Source of the DNA: Chloracidobacterium sp.
GTDB taxonomy: Bacteria; Acidobacteriota; Blastocatellia; Pyrinomonadales; Pyrinomonadaceae
Reading direction: 5' to 3'
DNA length: 64,000 nucleotides
Assembly (NCBI GenBank): GCA_016715795.1
Contig: JADJXP010000002.1
Coordinates: forward strand, 1,612,001-1,676,000
Part shown: positions 39,298 to 48,190 of the stretch, piece by piece
Position numbering within the stretch: position 1 is the first letter of the stretch
Layout of the letters: every line of letters begins with the position of its first letter
Notes under the pieces: model-generated
What the model was told of the DNA's origin: nothing
Databases searched by the model: none
What the model saw: only the letters and a program-made list of their open reading frames with translations
Translations under genes and position numbers: made by a program

Positions 39298-40214
39298 TAC
39301 TTCTTCACTTTGAACGCCTTTTCGCGTTCGATGAAGCTCTCGGTGCAGAGGTTGACGAACTCCCTGGCGATCGGCGAAAAATAGCCGCCGCGCAGGTGAG
39401 CGAGGCCGAGGTCCCAGTTGATCTCTGCTCCCTCGATCCGCCACGAGATTACGCGGCGAGCAGCGATCTCGGCGGCGATCGCCTTTGCCCCGGCAAGGCC
39501 TAGCCCCAAGCCGGCCTCGACCATCTGGTTGATCGCCTCTTGTCGCGACAATTCCATTACGATATTCGGCTTCACGCCCGCGTCGTGAAAAAGATCGTCG
39601 ATCCGCCGCCGCGTGTTGCCGCCGCGCTCTCCCAGGATGAGCTTTTCGGCCGCGAGCGTCGCGATATTCATAGTCTTTTTGTTCGCAAGCGGATGGTCCG
39701 GCGCACCGATGGCGACAATCTGGTCGCTAAATAACAGTTCGGTCACGACGCTCGAAGTCTCGACCGGCAGCGAAACGAACGCGATATCGATGTCGCCGTG
39801 ACTGATCTTCTCTGCCAATGCCTGGCTCGTACCGACGCTTACCGAAAGGTCGGCGTTGGGAAACTTGCCTTTTAGCTCTTTGAGAATATTCGGCAGTTGC
39901 TGCGTCGCAAATTCCGCCGACGCCGAACCGATACGCAGCCGCCCGTGCTCGGCACCCGCAACCTCGGCGATCTCGGCAAGCGCGGCGTCGTGTTCGCGCA
40001 ATATCCGCCGGGCACGATGCAGCAGATATTCACCCGCCTCGGTCAGTATCACGCGCCGCGGAGTTCGTGTAAACAACTGCAGCCCGACCTCTTCCTCGAG
40101 CTGCCTGATCTGCATCGAGATCGCCGCCTGAGTCACGTTGACCCGCTTCGCCCCGGCCGTGAACGTGTTGGCCTCAGCGATAGCCACAAATGCCTTAAGC
40201 TGTCTGATCTCCAT
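39297..40214 (-). CDS. LysR-family transcriptional regulator
   Basis: 305 residues. Winged helix MEIRQLKAFVAIAEANTFT, VNVTQAAISMQIRQLEEEVG, LFTRTPRRVILTEAGEYLL. The effector domain follows (LRIGSASAEFATQQLPNIL; GDIDIAFVSLP; LGLGLAGAKAI). It is divergent from the symporter gene with 132 bp between them, containing the dyad TAGTCA-N7-TGACTA 27 bp from its start. It probably controls the symporter-GH3 operon and perhaps its own gene; the inducer may be a murein sugar. Confidence 0.9.
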   Translation of the reverse strand: MEIRQLKAFVAIAEANTFTAGAKRVNVTQAAISMQIRQLEEEVGLQLFTRTPRRVILTEAGEYLLHRARRILREHDAALAEIAEVAGAEHGRLRIGSASAEFATQQLPNILKELKGKFPNADLSVSVGTSQALAEKISHGDIDIAFVSLPVETSSVVTELLFSDQIVAIGAPDHPLANKKTMNIATLAAEKLILGERGGNTRRRIDDLFHDAGVKPNIVMELSRQEAINQMVEAGLGLGLAGAKAIAAEIAARRVISWRIEGAEINWDLGLAHLRGGYFSPIAREFVNLCTESFIEREKAFKVKK

Positions 40215-40240
40215 ACGGGCGTCCTAAGTCTCGATTCGAT

Positions 40241-40259
40241 TAGTCAGGCTTATTGACTA
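40241..40259. promoter_or_regulatory. Candidate LysR operator
   Basis: TAGTCA-ggcttat-TGACTA is a perfect 6-7-6 dyad in the divergent lysR/symporter gap. It is 27 bp from the lysR start and 62 bp upstream of a TATACT -10 box (40321-40326) that lacks a good -35, as expected for an activated promoter. Confidence 0.55.
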
Positions 40260-40346
40260 CATAAAATCGTCTAAATCTCTTTATAAGTCAAGCAGGCTAA
40301 GCAAAACTATCGAATTTGCTTATACTACCTGTCAGACTTTCCGCAC

Positions 40347-41861
40347 ATGCAGACCCTCGACCTCGTCATCATCGTCGGCTACCTGATCGGCATTACGCTG
40401 TTTGGCGTGCTGTTTGCGGGCAAGCAGAGGACGACGGACGAGTATTTTGTCGGCGGCCGCAGCGTGCCGTGGTGGGCGATCGCGATGTCGATCGTGGCGA
40501 CAGAGACGAGCACGATCACATTCGTTTCGGTGCCCGGAATTGCGTTTGCGAAGGGCGGGAATTTTCAATTTCTGCAACTTGTCTTTGGCTACATGCTCGG
40601 CCGTGTAGTGATCTCGCTGGTATTTATTCCACTGTATTTTAGGGGTGAATTACAGACGGTTTATCAGTTGTTGGGCGAGCGATTCGGCTCACGGGTAAAG
40701 ATGCTCGCGTCCGCGTTGTTCGTCGTGATGCGAAACATCGCCGACGGCATTCGATTACTGCTGACGGCGCTCGTGCTGGCGGCAGTTTATACGGCTTTCC
40801 AACCCTCCGCGGACTCGAATACGATCGTCGTCGGTTCGATAATCGTGCTCGGGCTGGTGATGATCGTGTTCACGTTCTACGGCGGGATGGAAGCGGTCAT
40901 CTGGGTCGAGGTCGTGCAGCTTGTTATCTATATCGGCGGAGCAGTCGCGGCGGCGGTGATTCTTTTACAGAATATCGACGGCGGTTTAGCCGGTGCGTTT
41001 TCGGTCGCTGAACAGTTCGGCAAGTTTTCGCTGTTCGATTTTGGCTGGGACATGACAAAGACCTTTACGTTCTGGTCGGGCCTGCTCGGCGGCTGTTTTT
41101 TGACCATGTCCACGCACGGCACGGATCAGTATCTCGTCCAGCGATATCTTTGTACGAGCAAGCCTTCGGCCGCTGCAACCGCTCTGCTGTCGTCGGGTGC
41201 GGTCGTGCTCGGACAGTTCATCGGGTTCCTTTTTATCGGCGTGCTGCTGTTTGCGTTTTACGAGCCGTACAATTTGCCAGAATACACTCAGGCGGGCGTC
41301 GCAGGCTCTGGTGTGCCGGCGACTCTTCCGTTCGCCGGCGGCGACAAGGTGTTTCCCGATTTCATCACAAGATCGATGCCGACCGGCCTCGCGGGCCTCG
41401 TCGTCGCGGCAATATTCGCCGCCGCACTGTCGTCGTCGCTCAACTCGATAGCAGCCACGGCCGTCAATGACCTTTATAAGCCATTCGCCGGAGGCCGCGA
41501 TGACCGGCACTTTTTGAAGATATCGGGCCGGCTCACCGTTATCATCGGTATCGTCCAGATCGCCGTCGCCATCGCCGTTAAGAACGCGAACAGTTCGGCA
41601 CTCGGAATGGCCCTCTCCGTCGCGTCGCTAATAAACGGGCCGGTGCTCGGTGTTTTTCTTGTCGGCACTTTCCTAAAGCAAGCCCGCGAGATTCACGCCT
41701 TGATCGGAATGTTGGCGAGCATCGCGTTAATGCTCTATATTCTGCTTGGCACGCGGGTCGCATGGACGTGGTATGCGTTGATCGGTAGTGTAGTGACTTT
41801 TGGGGTGAGTTATGTCGCAAGTCTAATTCCGGGTAGTTCTAAGGATGAAGTCGCTATTTAG
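40347..41861 (+). CDS. Sodium:solute symporter (SSS family)
   Basis: 504 residues with about 13 hydrophobic segments. LVIIVGYLIGITLFGVLFAG start, then GGRSVPWWAIAMSIVATETS, the SSS signature region, FYGGMEAVIWVEVVQLVIY and SSSLNSIAATAVNDLY near TM8-9. Substrates of the family include sugars, amino acids and sialic acid. Placed between NamZ and NagZ genes, a murein sugar such as MurNAc or GlcNAc-anhMurNAc is a reasonable guess. It overlaps the GH3 gene by 17 bp. Confidence 0.9.
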   Translation: MQTLDLVIIVGYLIGITLFGVLFAGKQRTTDEYFVGGRSVPWWAIAMSIVATETSTITFVSVPGIAFAKGGNFQFLQLVFGYMLGRVVISLVFIPLYFRGELQTVYQLLGERFGSRVKMLASALFVVMRNIADGIRLLLTALVLAAVYTAFQPSADSNTIVVGSIIVLGLVMIVFTFYGGMEAVIWVEVVQLVIYIGGAVAAAVILLQNIDGGLAGAFSVAEQFGKFSLFDFGWDMTKTFTFWSGLLGGCFLTMSTHGTDQYLVQRYLCTSKPSAAATALLSSGAVVLGQFIGFLFIGVLLFAFYEPYNLPEYTQAGVAGSGVPATLPFAGGDKVFPDFITRSMPTGLAGLVVAAIFAAALSSSLNSIAATAVNDLYKPFAGGRDDRHFLKISGRLTVIIGIVQIAVAIAVKNANSSALGMALSVASLINGPVLGVFLVGTFLKQAREIHALIGMLASIALMLYILLGTRVAWTWYALIGSVVTFGVSYVASLIPGSSKDEVAI

Positions 41862-43728
41862 TCTTAGCTTGGTTCTGTCGCTGTTTGCGGGCACGCTGAC
41901 CCTCGGTGGCGATCTCTTACATTGGTCACGAGCGGGCAGAGATGCCCGCGTTCCGACGCCTAGGGCGGTATTCCGGCCGTCGAAAAAGGCGAAACTTGCG
42001 GCGGACAAGCTACTGAGGAGGATGTCCGTCGAGGAGAAGGTTGGACAGTTAGTTCACATCGGCATTAACGCAAAGTTTGCCAATCAAACCAGTCCGTTCT
42101 TTCGCGAAATCGAGCGTCAGGTCGTTGAGAACAAGGTCGGCGGCATCATCTTGTTCGGCGCACCGATTTATGAATCGGTCCATCTCGTCAATCGAATGCA
42201 GCAGCGGGCAAGAGTGCCGCTGCTGATCTCGGTCGATGCTGAGACGGGCGTCGGAATGCGGTTTGAGGACGCGATAAATTTTCCATGGGCAATGGCGATG
42301 GCGGCAACCGGCAATCCGGAATTCGCTCGGCGCGCAGGTGCCATTACCGGCCGCGAGGCCCGCGCGTTGGGCATTCATCACATCTTTGCACCGGTGCTCG
42401 ACGTTAACAATAACGCGGAGAATCCCGTGATAAACGTCCGCAGCTTTGGCGAGGATCCGAATGACGTGGCACGGTTCGGCACCGCCTTTATCGACGGGCT
42501 GCAATCGCAGAAAGTGCTTGCGACCGCAAAACATTTTCCCGGCCACGGCGACACTAATGTCGATTCGCACCGAGGCCTGCCCGAGGTCAACCGTTCCCGT
42601 GATGAGCTTGAACGCAACGAACTGATTCCCTTTCGCTCCGCCGTCAAAGCCGGCGTCGCCTCGATAATGGTCGGCCACATCGGCCTGCCGCAGATCGACC
42701 CCGAACAGATCAAGCCGCTCAAGCAATACACCGTCGGATACACAGATCAAGGTGATGAGATCGTGCGTGAGAACGCGACCATACCGGCGACATTATCCGG
42801 CGAAGTGCAGACCGATCTGCTGCGGCGTGACATCGGATTTGACGGATTGATCGTATCTGACGCGATGGACATGAGCGGGCTGACGGTCTATATGTCGCAG
42901 GATGAAGCCGGCGTGAGGGCCGTGCTTGCCGGCACCGACATGTTGCTAAAACCATCCGACGCCGATGTGATGATCCGCGGCATAGTCGCCGCCGTAAGGT
43001 CCGGCCGTATCCCGCAGCAGCGTCTCAACGACGCTGTCCGTAGGCAGCTTGCGTGGAAATTTGAACTCGGACTTTTCAAACAAAGACTGACCGCTCTCGA
43101 CGCCATCGACACGATCGTCTCGGGCCCCGAAGCGCAGCAATTGACCGACGAGATCGCAACCCGGGCGATCACGCTTGTCAGAGACCAGGCGAATTACCTG
43201 CCGCTGGAACGAGGCAAGAAGGTTGCGGTTCTCGGCATCTCAAATGGCTACGAAGGCCCTGCCATGACGTCGACTGTCGCGGAGGAGTTGCGCTCTGCCG
43301 GACTGACCGTGACGACCGGTTATATTCAGCCAAATTCGACGCCAGCTCAGCAGGAATCCGCTCGAAGCGCGGCTTACGACGCCGACTTGGTCGTTGTCGG
43401 ATTATTCGGCCGCGTTCGCTCAGGGGTGCAAGGCAGCACGGGCCTGCCGCCCGACGGAGCAGCCTTGCTCCGCGGCCTGATCGAGTCGGGTAAGCCAGTA
43501 ATTTGTGTCAGTTTCGGCAATCCGTATGCGCTGATGTCATTTGGCGGCTTGCGAACATACCTGGTCGCATACGGCGATATGCCCAGCCTCCAACGCGCCG
43601 CCGCCCGCGCCCTCGTCGGCGAACAGGACATCACCGGCCGCCTGCCCATTTCGCTGCCGGGCCTATATCCGAGCGGCACCGGAATACAAAGACGAACAAC
43701 AGTTAATCACGGGTTCACGTCGAAATAG
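41845..43728 (+). CDS. Glycoside hydrolase family 3, NagZ-type beta-N-acetylglucosaminidase
   Basis: 627 residues with an N-terminal hydrophobic signal (SLFSLSLVLSLFAGTLTLGG). NagZ signature: KHFPGHGDTNVDSHRGLP, which includes the catalytic His of the Asp-His dyad, and nucleophile Asp in LIVSDAMDMSGL. A second GH3_C domain (about 430-610; KVAVLGISNGYEGPAMTS, DLVVVGLFGRVRSG, VICVSFGNPYAL) is present as in B. subtilis NagZ and absent in E. coli NagZ. It would release GlcNAc from muropeptides in the periplasm, feeding NamZ. Confidence 0.88.
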   Translation: MKSLFSLSLVLSLFAGTLTLGGDLLHWSRAGRDARVPTPRAVFRPSKKAKLAADKLLRRMSVEEKVGQLVHIGINAKFANQTSPFFREIERQVVENKVGGIILFGAPIYESVHLVNRMQQRARVPLLISVDAETGVGMRFEDAINFPWAMAMAATGNPEFARRAGAITGREARALGIHHIFAPVLDVNNNAENPVINVRSFGEDPNDVARFGTAFIDGLQSQKVLATAKHFPGHGDTNVDSHRGLPEVNRSRDELERNELIPFRSAVKAGVASIMVGHIGLPQIDPEQIKPLKQYTVGYTDQGDEIVRENATIPATLSGEVQTDLLRRDIGFDGLIVSDAMDMSGLTVYMSQDEAGVRAVLAGTDMLLKPSDADVMIRGIVAAVRSGRIPQQRLNDAVRRQLAWKFELGLFKQRLTALDAIDTIVSGPEAQQLTDEIATRAITLVRDQANYLPLERGKKVAVLGISNGYEGPAMTSTVAEELRSAGLTVTTGYIQPNSTPAQQESARSAAYDADLVVVGLFGRVRSGVQGSTGLPPDGAALLRGLIESGKPVICVSFGNPYALMSFGGLRTYLVAYGDMPSLQRAAARALVGEQDITGRLPISLPGLYPSGTGIQRRTTVNHGFTSK

Positions 43729-43734
43729 TCTTTA

Positions 43735-44070
43735 TCACCCAACTATCTCCAGAAGCCCTTCAATGACCTGATCCATCTCGCGTTCCGACGCACGTCCAAG
43801 CTTGGGCCCGAGACGCTGGGTTGAGAGCGTACGAATCTGACTGATCTTTGCCCAAGATCGTTTTGGAAGCTTCTTGCTAGTCAACTCCAGCGTCAGAGGA
43901 AACCCAGCCCGCGGTTGTTGACTGGTCAGAGCAACCGCGATGACTGTGCCCGAACGCTCGTTGAAGATGTCCTGGCTCAAAACAAGGATCGGCCGCCTGC
44001 CAGATTGCTCGTGACCTTGAGTAGGATCAAGGTTGGCCCAAACAATGTCGCCTCTCAATATTGCTGCCAT
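43735..44070 (-). CDS. MazF/PemK-type endoribonuclease toxin
   Basis: 111 residues: RGDIVWANLDPTQGHEQSGRRPILVLSQD is a textbook MazF N-terminus (GDIV, GxEQxGxRP); AVALTSQQPRAGFPLTL and SWAKISQIRTLSTQRL carry the conserved Thr and Arg region. It cleaves mRNA at short sites. It overlaps its antitoxin by 16 bp. Confidence 0.93.
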   Translation of the reverse strand: MAAILRGDIVWANLDPTQGHEQSGRRPILVLSQDIFNERSGTVIAVALTSQQPRAGFPLTLELTSKKLPKRSWAKISQIRTLSTQRLGPKLGRASEREMDQVIEGLLEIVG

Positions 44071-44297
44071 TCCGCCGCCTCCAAGGCCAGTCCCTCATCG
44101 GCAAGGGCCTGTTCCTCATCGATATCGAGTTTTGCTAGTTCGCGGGCAAGTCGATTTTTGTCCACCCGCTCTATCTTTTCAGCGACAGCGTCCTGAAATG
44201 CACGGGAACGGCTCGAGAAGATATTTTCTTTGACCAGGCGATCTACACGCCTAAGCAGATCTGACTCAATAGAAATGGTGACCTTATCTACGTTCAT
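44055..44297 (-). CDS. Ribbon-helix-helix antitoxin
   Basis: 80 residues: KVTISIESDLLRRVDRLVKE is a ribbon-helix-helix DNA-binding segment, followed by NIFSSRSRAFQDAVAEKI and an acidic C-terminal tail (LDIDEEQALADEGLALEAAEW) that should occupy the toxin groove. First gene of the TA operon and its likely autorepressor. Confidence 0.88.
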   Translation of the reverse strand: MNVDKVTISIESDLLRRVDRLVKENIFSSRSRAFQDAVAEKIERVDKNRLARELAKLDIDEEQALADEGLALEAAEWQQY

Positions 44298-44340
44298 ACG
44301 AAAGTATTACCAGCAGTCATACTTCGTGTCAATACATTTC

Positions 44341-45840
44341 TCACCAGCCTGTCGATTGAACAAGCTTGTGGATCTTGTCTAATTCGACGTCGCCGAGGTC
44401 GAGGTTTGCTGCGTCATAAACGCTCGCGAGTCCCGCCAAGGCTACGGCTTGGCTGCTTTCGTCTTTGATCTCGGAGACGACATCGAGGCTTTCGAGCGTG
44501 AGTTCGCGTGCGCGGTCGCGTTGGTCGTGGCCGATAAACCGCATGGCGAGCAGATTCAAGGCACCGGAACGCGATGCCATTTGCGGGACGGTTTCAACGA
44601 GCGTCGCAGCTTCCTCATACAAAGCCATCGCGGCCTCGGCGTCGCCCTGCTTCTCTTTTTCATCCGCGACGCCGATCAGGGCAAAGAGACGGTCGGCGTC
44701 TTCCTCGATGCTCTCGACGGTCTGGCGTGCAAGGTCGGGTTCGTTCTGCACTGTAAGGATGCGGGCGATCTGCGTGAGGGCTTTTGACGTTTCAGCCGGA
44801 TCCTGGTTCTCATCTGCGATCTGCACACCGCGTTCCGTCTTGCCGAATCCCGCAAACTGCACGCCTATCGAGCCCATCAACGAGTTGCGCGCGCGGCTGT
44901 CGCGCGTCTCGATGTCACGCTGGGATCTTAATATCTCATACGCCTCATCAAGCGAATCGACGGCGTCGTCTTTCGCGCCCTTTTCCCATTCGTCGCGTGC
45001 GATGGCGAGCAGAGCCGACGCCATCTGTGTTTTGTCCGTCACCAGATCGAGAGCACGGTCGCACCTGTCGTGGTCGTCAGCGTAGAGAAAGCCTAAGGCA
45101 CAGTTGACCAGAAAAAACTCGCGATGCACATTGTCGAGAACCTCGGCCCGCGAACATGCCTCCTCGTAGGTCTCAACGGCTTTATCTTTGCGGCCGGCCT
45201 CGATGTAAAGGTTCCCGACGTCGCACAGCGAGCGGATCTGCTCTTCGTCGTGATCGATCTCGAGGGCCGCTGCAACGGCGCGTTCGAGATAGCCTTCGGC
45301 TGCCGGGCCCTTCTCGTCGGCTATCTTCGCCGCCGCTATCTGACTGAGTGCTGCCGCTCGTGCGAGCGGAAAATCGATCTCCTCGACCGTCGCATCTGCT
45401 CCGGCATCGTTACCGTCAGCAGCCTGCCGGACGGCGATCCCTGCGAGCACAAAATCCGGATGCGCGAGCGGCGCGGCCATCTCTCGCGCCTTCTCGATCT
45501 GGCCTTTCGCGGCCTTGACTTGCGCGACATGCTCGATCGCCTGTGCCCTGAGGCCGTGTTCCTCGATGGCATCGGCTAGCTGGACGGCATATTCGTCGTC
45601 GTCCAATTCGGCACACTTCTCAGCGATCTGCATCAGCAGCTTGTCGCGGGCGAACGGTTCGGCGATCTGGTTAGACAACTCCGCCGCCAGATCGACGTCG
45701 TTTTTGGCAAGGTAGAGCGGGACGATCACATTCATCGCCTCGCCATGCCCGTCAGAGCTCTTGATGTTCTCAGCCAAAAACGCCGCCGCCGACAACATGT
45801 CGCCTTGTGCTTGCTCGCGTGAAATGAACTTATCGTGCAT
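44341..45840 (-). CDS. TPR-like helical repeat protein
   Basis: 499 residues, no signal peptide. Repeated antiparallel helix pairs of 34-40 residues: ARDKLLMQIAEKCAELDDDEYA, AEGYLERAVAAALEIDHDEE, KAVETYEEACSRAEVLDN, RGVQIADENQDPAETSKALTQ. The periodic pattern is close to TPR; a scaffold or regulatory role is likely but no partner is known. ATG 45840 is used; the 17 codons upstream (FSVFICVHLWFTFF) come from the repeat 45849-45917 and are not family sequence. Confidence 0.72.
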   Translation of the reverse strand: MHDKFISREQAQGDMLSAAAFLAENIKSSDGHGEAMNVIVPLYLAKNDVDLAAELSNQIAEPFARDKLLMQIAEKCAELDDDEYAVQLADAIEEHGLRAQAIEHVAQVKAAKGQIEKAREMAAPLAHPDFVLAGIAVRQAADGNDAGADATVEEIDFPLARAAALSQIAAAKIADEKGPAAEGYLERAVAAALEIDHDEEQIRSLCDVGNLYIEAGRKDKAVETYEEACSRAEVLDNVHREFFLVNCALGFLYADDHDRCDRALDLVTDKTQMASALLAIARDEWEKGAKDDAVDSLDEAYEILRSQRDIETRDSRARNSLMGSIGVQFAGFGKTERGVQIADENQDPAETSKALTQIARILTVQNEPDLARQTVESIEEDADRLFALIGVADEKEKQGDAEAAMALYEEAATLVETVPQMASRSGALNLLAMRFIGHDQRDRARELTLESLDVVSEIKDESSQAVALAGLASVYDAANLDLGDVELDKIHKLVQSTGW

Positions 45841-45848
45841 AAAGAATG

Positions 45849-45917
45849 TGAACCACAGATGGACACAGATAAACACAGAAAAAGGCCTCATCTGTGTCTA
45901 TCTGTGTTTATCCGTGG
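45849..45917. repeat. Word-type inverted repeat (CACAGATA family)
   Basis: CCACAGATGGACACAGATAAA with CACAG again, then the mirror CATCTGTGTCTATCTGTG and TTTATCCGTGG. It lies between two minus-strand genes, abutting the HAD gene stop at 45918. Close relative of 39205-39297. Confidence 0.75.
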
Positions 45918-46607
45918 CTAAAAAACTCTTCTAATCGACTCTGGCATCCAATCGCGCAGGTCGGTGGCGATCGCACCGGCACCGGCGGCTCGCAGCGTTC
46001 CGGCGTCGACCGTGTTTGTCACGCCCAAGGCCGGCAGATCGGCGTTTATCGCGGCTTGAATGCCTGGTGCAGTATCCTCGATCACGAGGCATTCGCTGTG
46101 GGTCATCGGCAGATGCCCGCGAGCGGTGCGGGCGGCGTCGATCTTGTTAAAGCCTATCTGATACGCGTGCGGATCAGGCTTGCAGGCGTAAGCGTCCTCG
46201 GCGCTGACTATTACATCGAAGTGCTTTGCCATACCGCTCTGTTCGAGGATCCACTCGATCTGGTGCCGCTTTTCCATACTGACGACGCCGAGCGCGAACT
46301 CGTGCGACATCTTTTCGACAAAATCCTTTATCCCAGGAAACAACGGTAAATTGTCGCCAACGACCTCACGCCACTTATCGAATTTCGCCGCGATGATCTC
46401 GTCGCTCTTCGCGTCATCGACCGTCTTGCCTTTCCGCTCATAGGCCGCCCGAACGAACGTCACATCGTCCATCCCATGCGATGCGACATAGTCGTCGTCC
46501 GTCATCTCAATGCCCTCAGCCGCAAGCAGTTCCTTGTATATCTCACGCTGAATGCCCTCGTCGTCAACAATAACGCCGTTAAAATCGAATAAAATACTCT
46601 TGATCAT
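45918..46607 (-). CDS. HAD-superfamily hydrolase, beta-phosphoglucomutase/PGP-like
   Basis: 229 residues. Motif I is FDFNGVIVDDEG: the first Asp is kept but the second (general acid/base) is Asn, unlike the usual DxDG. Motif II is GVVSMEKR (Ser), motif III KPDPHAY, motif IV CLVIEDTAPGIQAA. A four-helix cap lies between motifs I and II. The closest style is beta-phosphoglucomutase or phosphoglycolate phosphatase; the Asn change makes ordinary phosphatase turnover doubtful. It overlaps the FAD oxidase gene by four bases. Confidence 0.82.
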   Translation of the reverse strand: MIKSILFDFNGVIVDDEGIQREIYKELLAAEGIEMTDDDYVASHGMDDVTFVRAAYERKGKTVDDAKSDEIIAAKFDKWREVVGDNLPLFPGIKDFVEKMSHEFALGVVSMEKRHQIEWILEQSGMAKHFDVIVSAEDAYACKPDPHAYQIGFNKIDAARTARGHLPMTHSECLVIEDTAPGIQAAINADLPALGVTNTVDAGTLRAAGAGAIATDLRDWMPESIRRVF

Positions 46608-48094
46608 AGGTAGCTCTCGTCAAACATATTCCCGCGTCCCAGTATACCTTTCGGATCGAACGAGCGTTTGATCTCTGCCATTTCGTTGAGATATCGCTCG
46701 CCCATCATCGCGGCGAGGTATTTGCGTTTTAGCTTGCCGATGCCGTGCTCGGCTGAAACGGTGCCGCCGAGCATTATCGCTTGGGCGACACAGCGGCCGT
46801 AAAGGTGACGGGCGCGTTCGTTCTCGGCCTCGGTCTTGGGGAACAGGTTTGCGTGCAAATGACAATCACCGATGTGACCGAATATGACGTACTCTATGCC
46901 GCTCGGGGCGAGCAGGTCGTCGTAGAACTTCAGGAACGAGCGAAACCTGTCCGGCGGCACGGCCATATCGGTCGAGACCTTCTTGAAACCGTTCCGAGCG
47001 AATCGTTCGTTCGCTGCCAACGGCATCGCGTGCCTAAACGAGCGCATCTTCTCGCGGTCCTGCTCGTTTGTCGTGAACCACGAGCGGTCGGTGTCAGCGT
47101 TGTGCTTCTCCAACAACGCATTCCACGCCTCAAACACCGCGTCCTCATTCTCAGCCGACGTTTCCTGTTCAAAAAACACGGCCCATGCCATTCCCTCAGG
47201 CGTCTCAGGAAACCGCTCGCGAATAAACCCAAGCGAATGCGCGTCAAAATACTCCAACAGAGTAGCGTCAATGTCAGAACCGGGAGCGGTAGCGACCGGG
47301 TTCTTTCTCCTTTCCCAAGACTTAAGTCTGGCCTCATTCACAAACGCCAACAGATCACTCTGATCCGCAAAAAATACGATCCCGCTGAAAAAACCTTCGG
47401 GCTTCGGGAGCAACGCCAGTTCGATCTCAACGATCACGCCGAGTGTGCCTTCGCTGCCGATGAACAGGTCGATCGGATCTAATGCCTCGCCCGCGAAATA
47501 GCCACTCGCGTTCTTTCTTACCCGAGGCCGTGAATATGTCGGCGCGGCAAACTCGATCACGCGGCCCGACTCGGTATTGACCTGACAGGCAGGAAGCCCG
47601 CAACTCCGACGCAAGTCGAGTGATTCACCATCGGCCAATACGACTTTCACAGCTTTAACATAATCCCGCGTCGCCCCGTACTTAAAACTCCTCGCACCGG
47701 ACGCATTTGTCGCCACGTTGCCGCCGATCTGGCAAATCCGTTCAGTCGGGTCGGGCGGATAGAACAGGCCCTCGGCCTCAACGGCCTTTTGCAGATCACC
47801 AAGGATCACGCCCGGCTGCACGACGGCGGTCATCGCCTCTTTGTCGATCGATACGATCTTGTTAAGCCGTTCCATCGACACAACATAGCCGCCAAACGGT
47901 ATCGCCCCACCGACCGTTCCCGTCCGAGCTCCGGCGATAGTTACGGGCACGCCCGCGGCATTCGCTTCACGCAGAATGTCCGCCACCTCGACGGCGGATT
48001 CCGGTAAAAACAGCCTCTCCGCCGTCCCACCCTGTATGAAACTGGCGTCGCTCAGGTAGTTTTGAATTTCGTCTGGTTGAGTTTTTGTTTGCAC
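46604..48094 (-). CDS. FAD-binding oxidase, GlcD/D-lactate dehydrogenase type
   Basis: 496 residues. PCMH FAD domain: VPVTIAGARTGTVGGAIPFGG, VQPGVILGDLQKAVEAEGL, YPPDPTERICQIGGNVATNASG, FIGSEGTLGVIVEIEL. The C-terminal domain holds FGHIGDCHLHANLF and SAEHGIGKLKRKYLAAMMG. Likely substrates are glycolate, D-lactate or another 2-hydroxyacid. With the adjacent HAD hydrolase this could be a 2-phosphoglycolate salvage pair (inference). An extra loop carries SWERRKNPVATAPGSD. Confidence 0.88.
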   Translation of the reverse strand: MQTKTQPDEIQNYLSDASFIQGGTAERLFLPESAVEVADILREANAAGVPVTIAGARTGTVGGAIPFGGYVVSMERLNKIVSIDKEAMTAVVQPGVILGDLQKAVEAEGLFYPPDPTERICQIGGNVATNASGARSFKYGATRDYVKAVKVVLADGESLDLRRSCGLPACQVNTESGRVIEFAAPTYSRPRVRKNASGYFAGEALDPIDLFIGSEGTLGVIVEIELALLPKPEGFFSGIVFFADQSDLLAFVNEARLKSWERRKNPVATAPGSDIDATLLEYFDAHSLGFIRERFPETPEGMAWAVFFEQETSAENEDAVFEAWNALLEKHNADTDRSWFTTNEQDREKMRSFRHAMPLAANERFARNGFKKVSTDMAVPPDRFRSFLKFYDDLLAPSGIEYVIFGHIGDCHLHANLFPKTEAENERARHLYGRCVAQAIMLGGTVSAEHGIGKLKRKYLAAMMGERYLNEMAEIKRSFDPKGILGRGNMFDESYL

Positions 48095-48190
48095 TTTTTG
48101 AACGCGGATCGTGCGAAAGGCGCCGTTGAAGAGATGTTATCTTATCCGTTTTTTTCCGCCTAATCCGCCCGATCGGCGTTCAGAACGACG

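Noticed and set aside
45841..45891. Signal peptide on the TPR-like protein at 44.3 kb
   Set aside because: The hydrophobic codons are translated repeat DNA; an ATG at 45840 gives a sensible cytoplasmic protein. By contrast the AmiE-NamZ signal was kept because no internal start leaves a complete exported enzyme.
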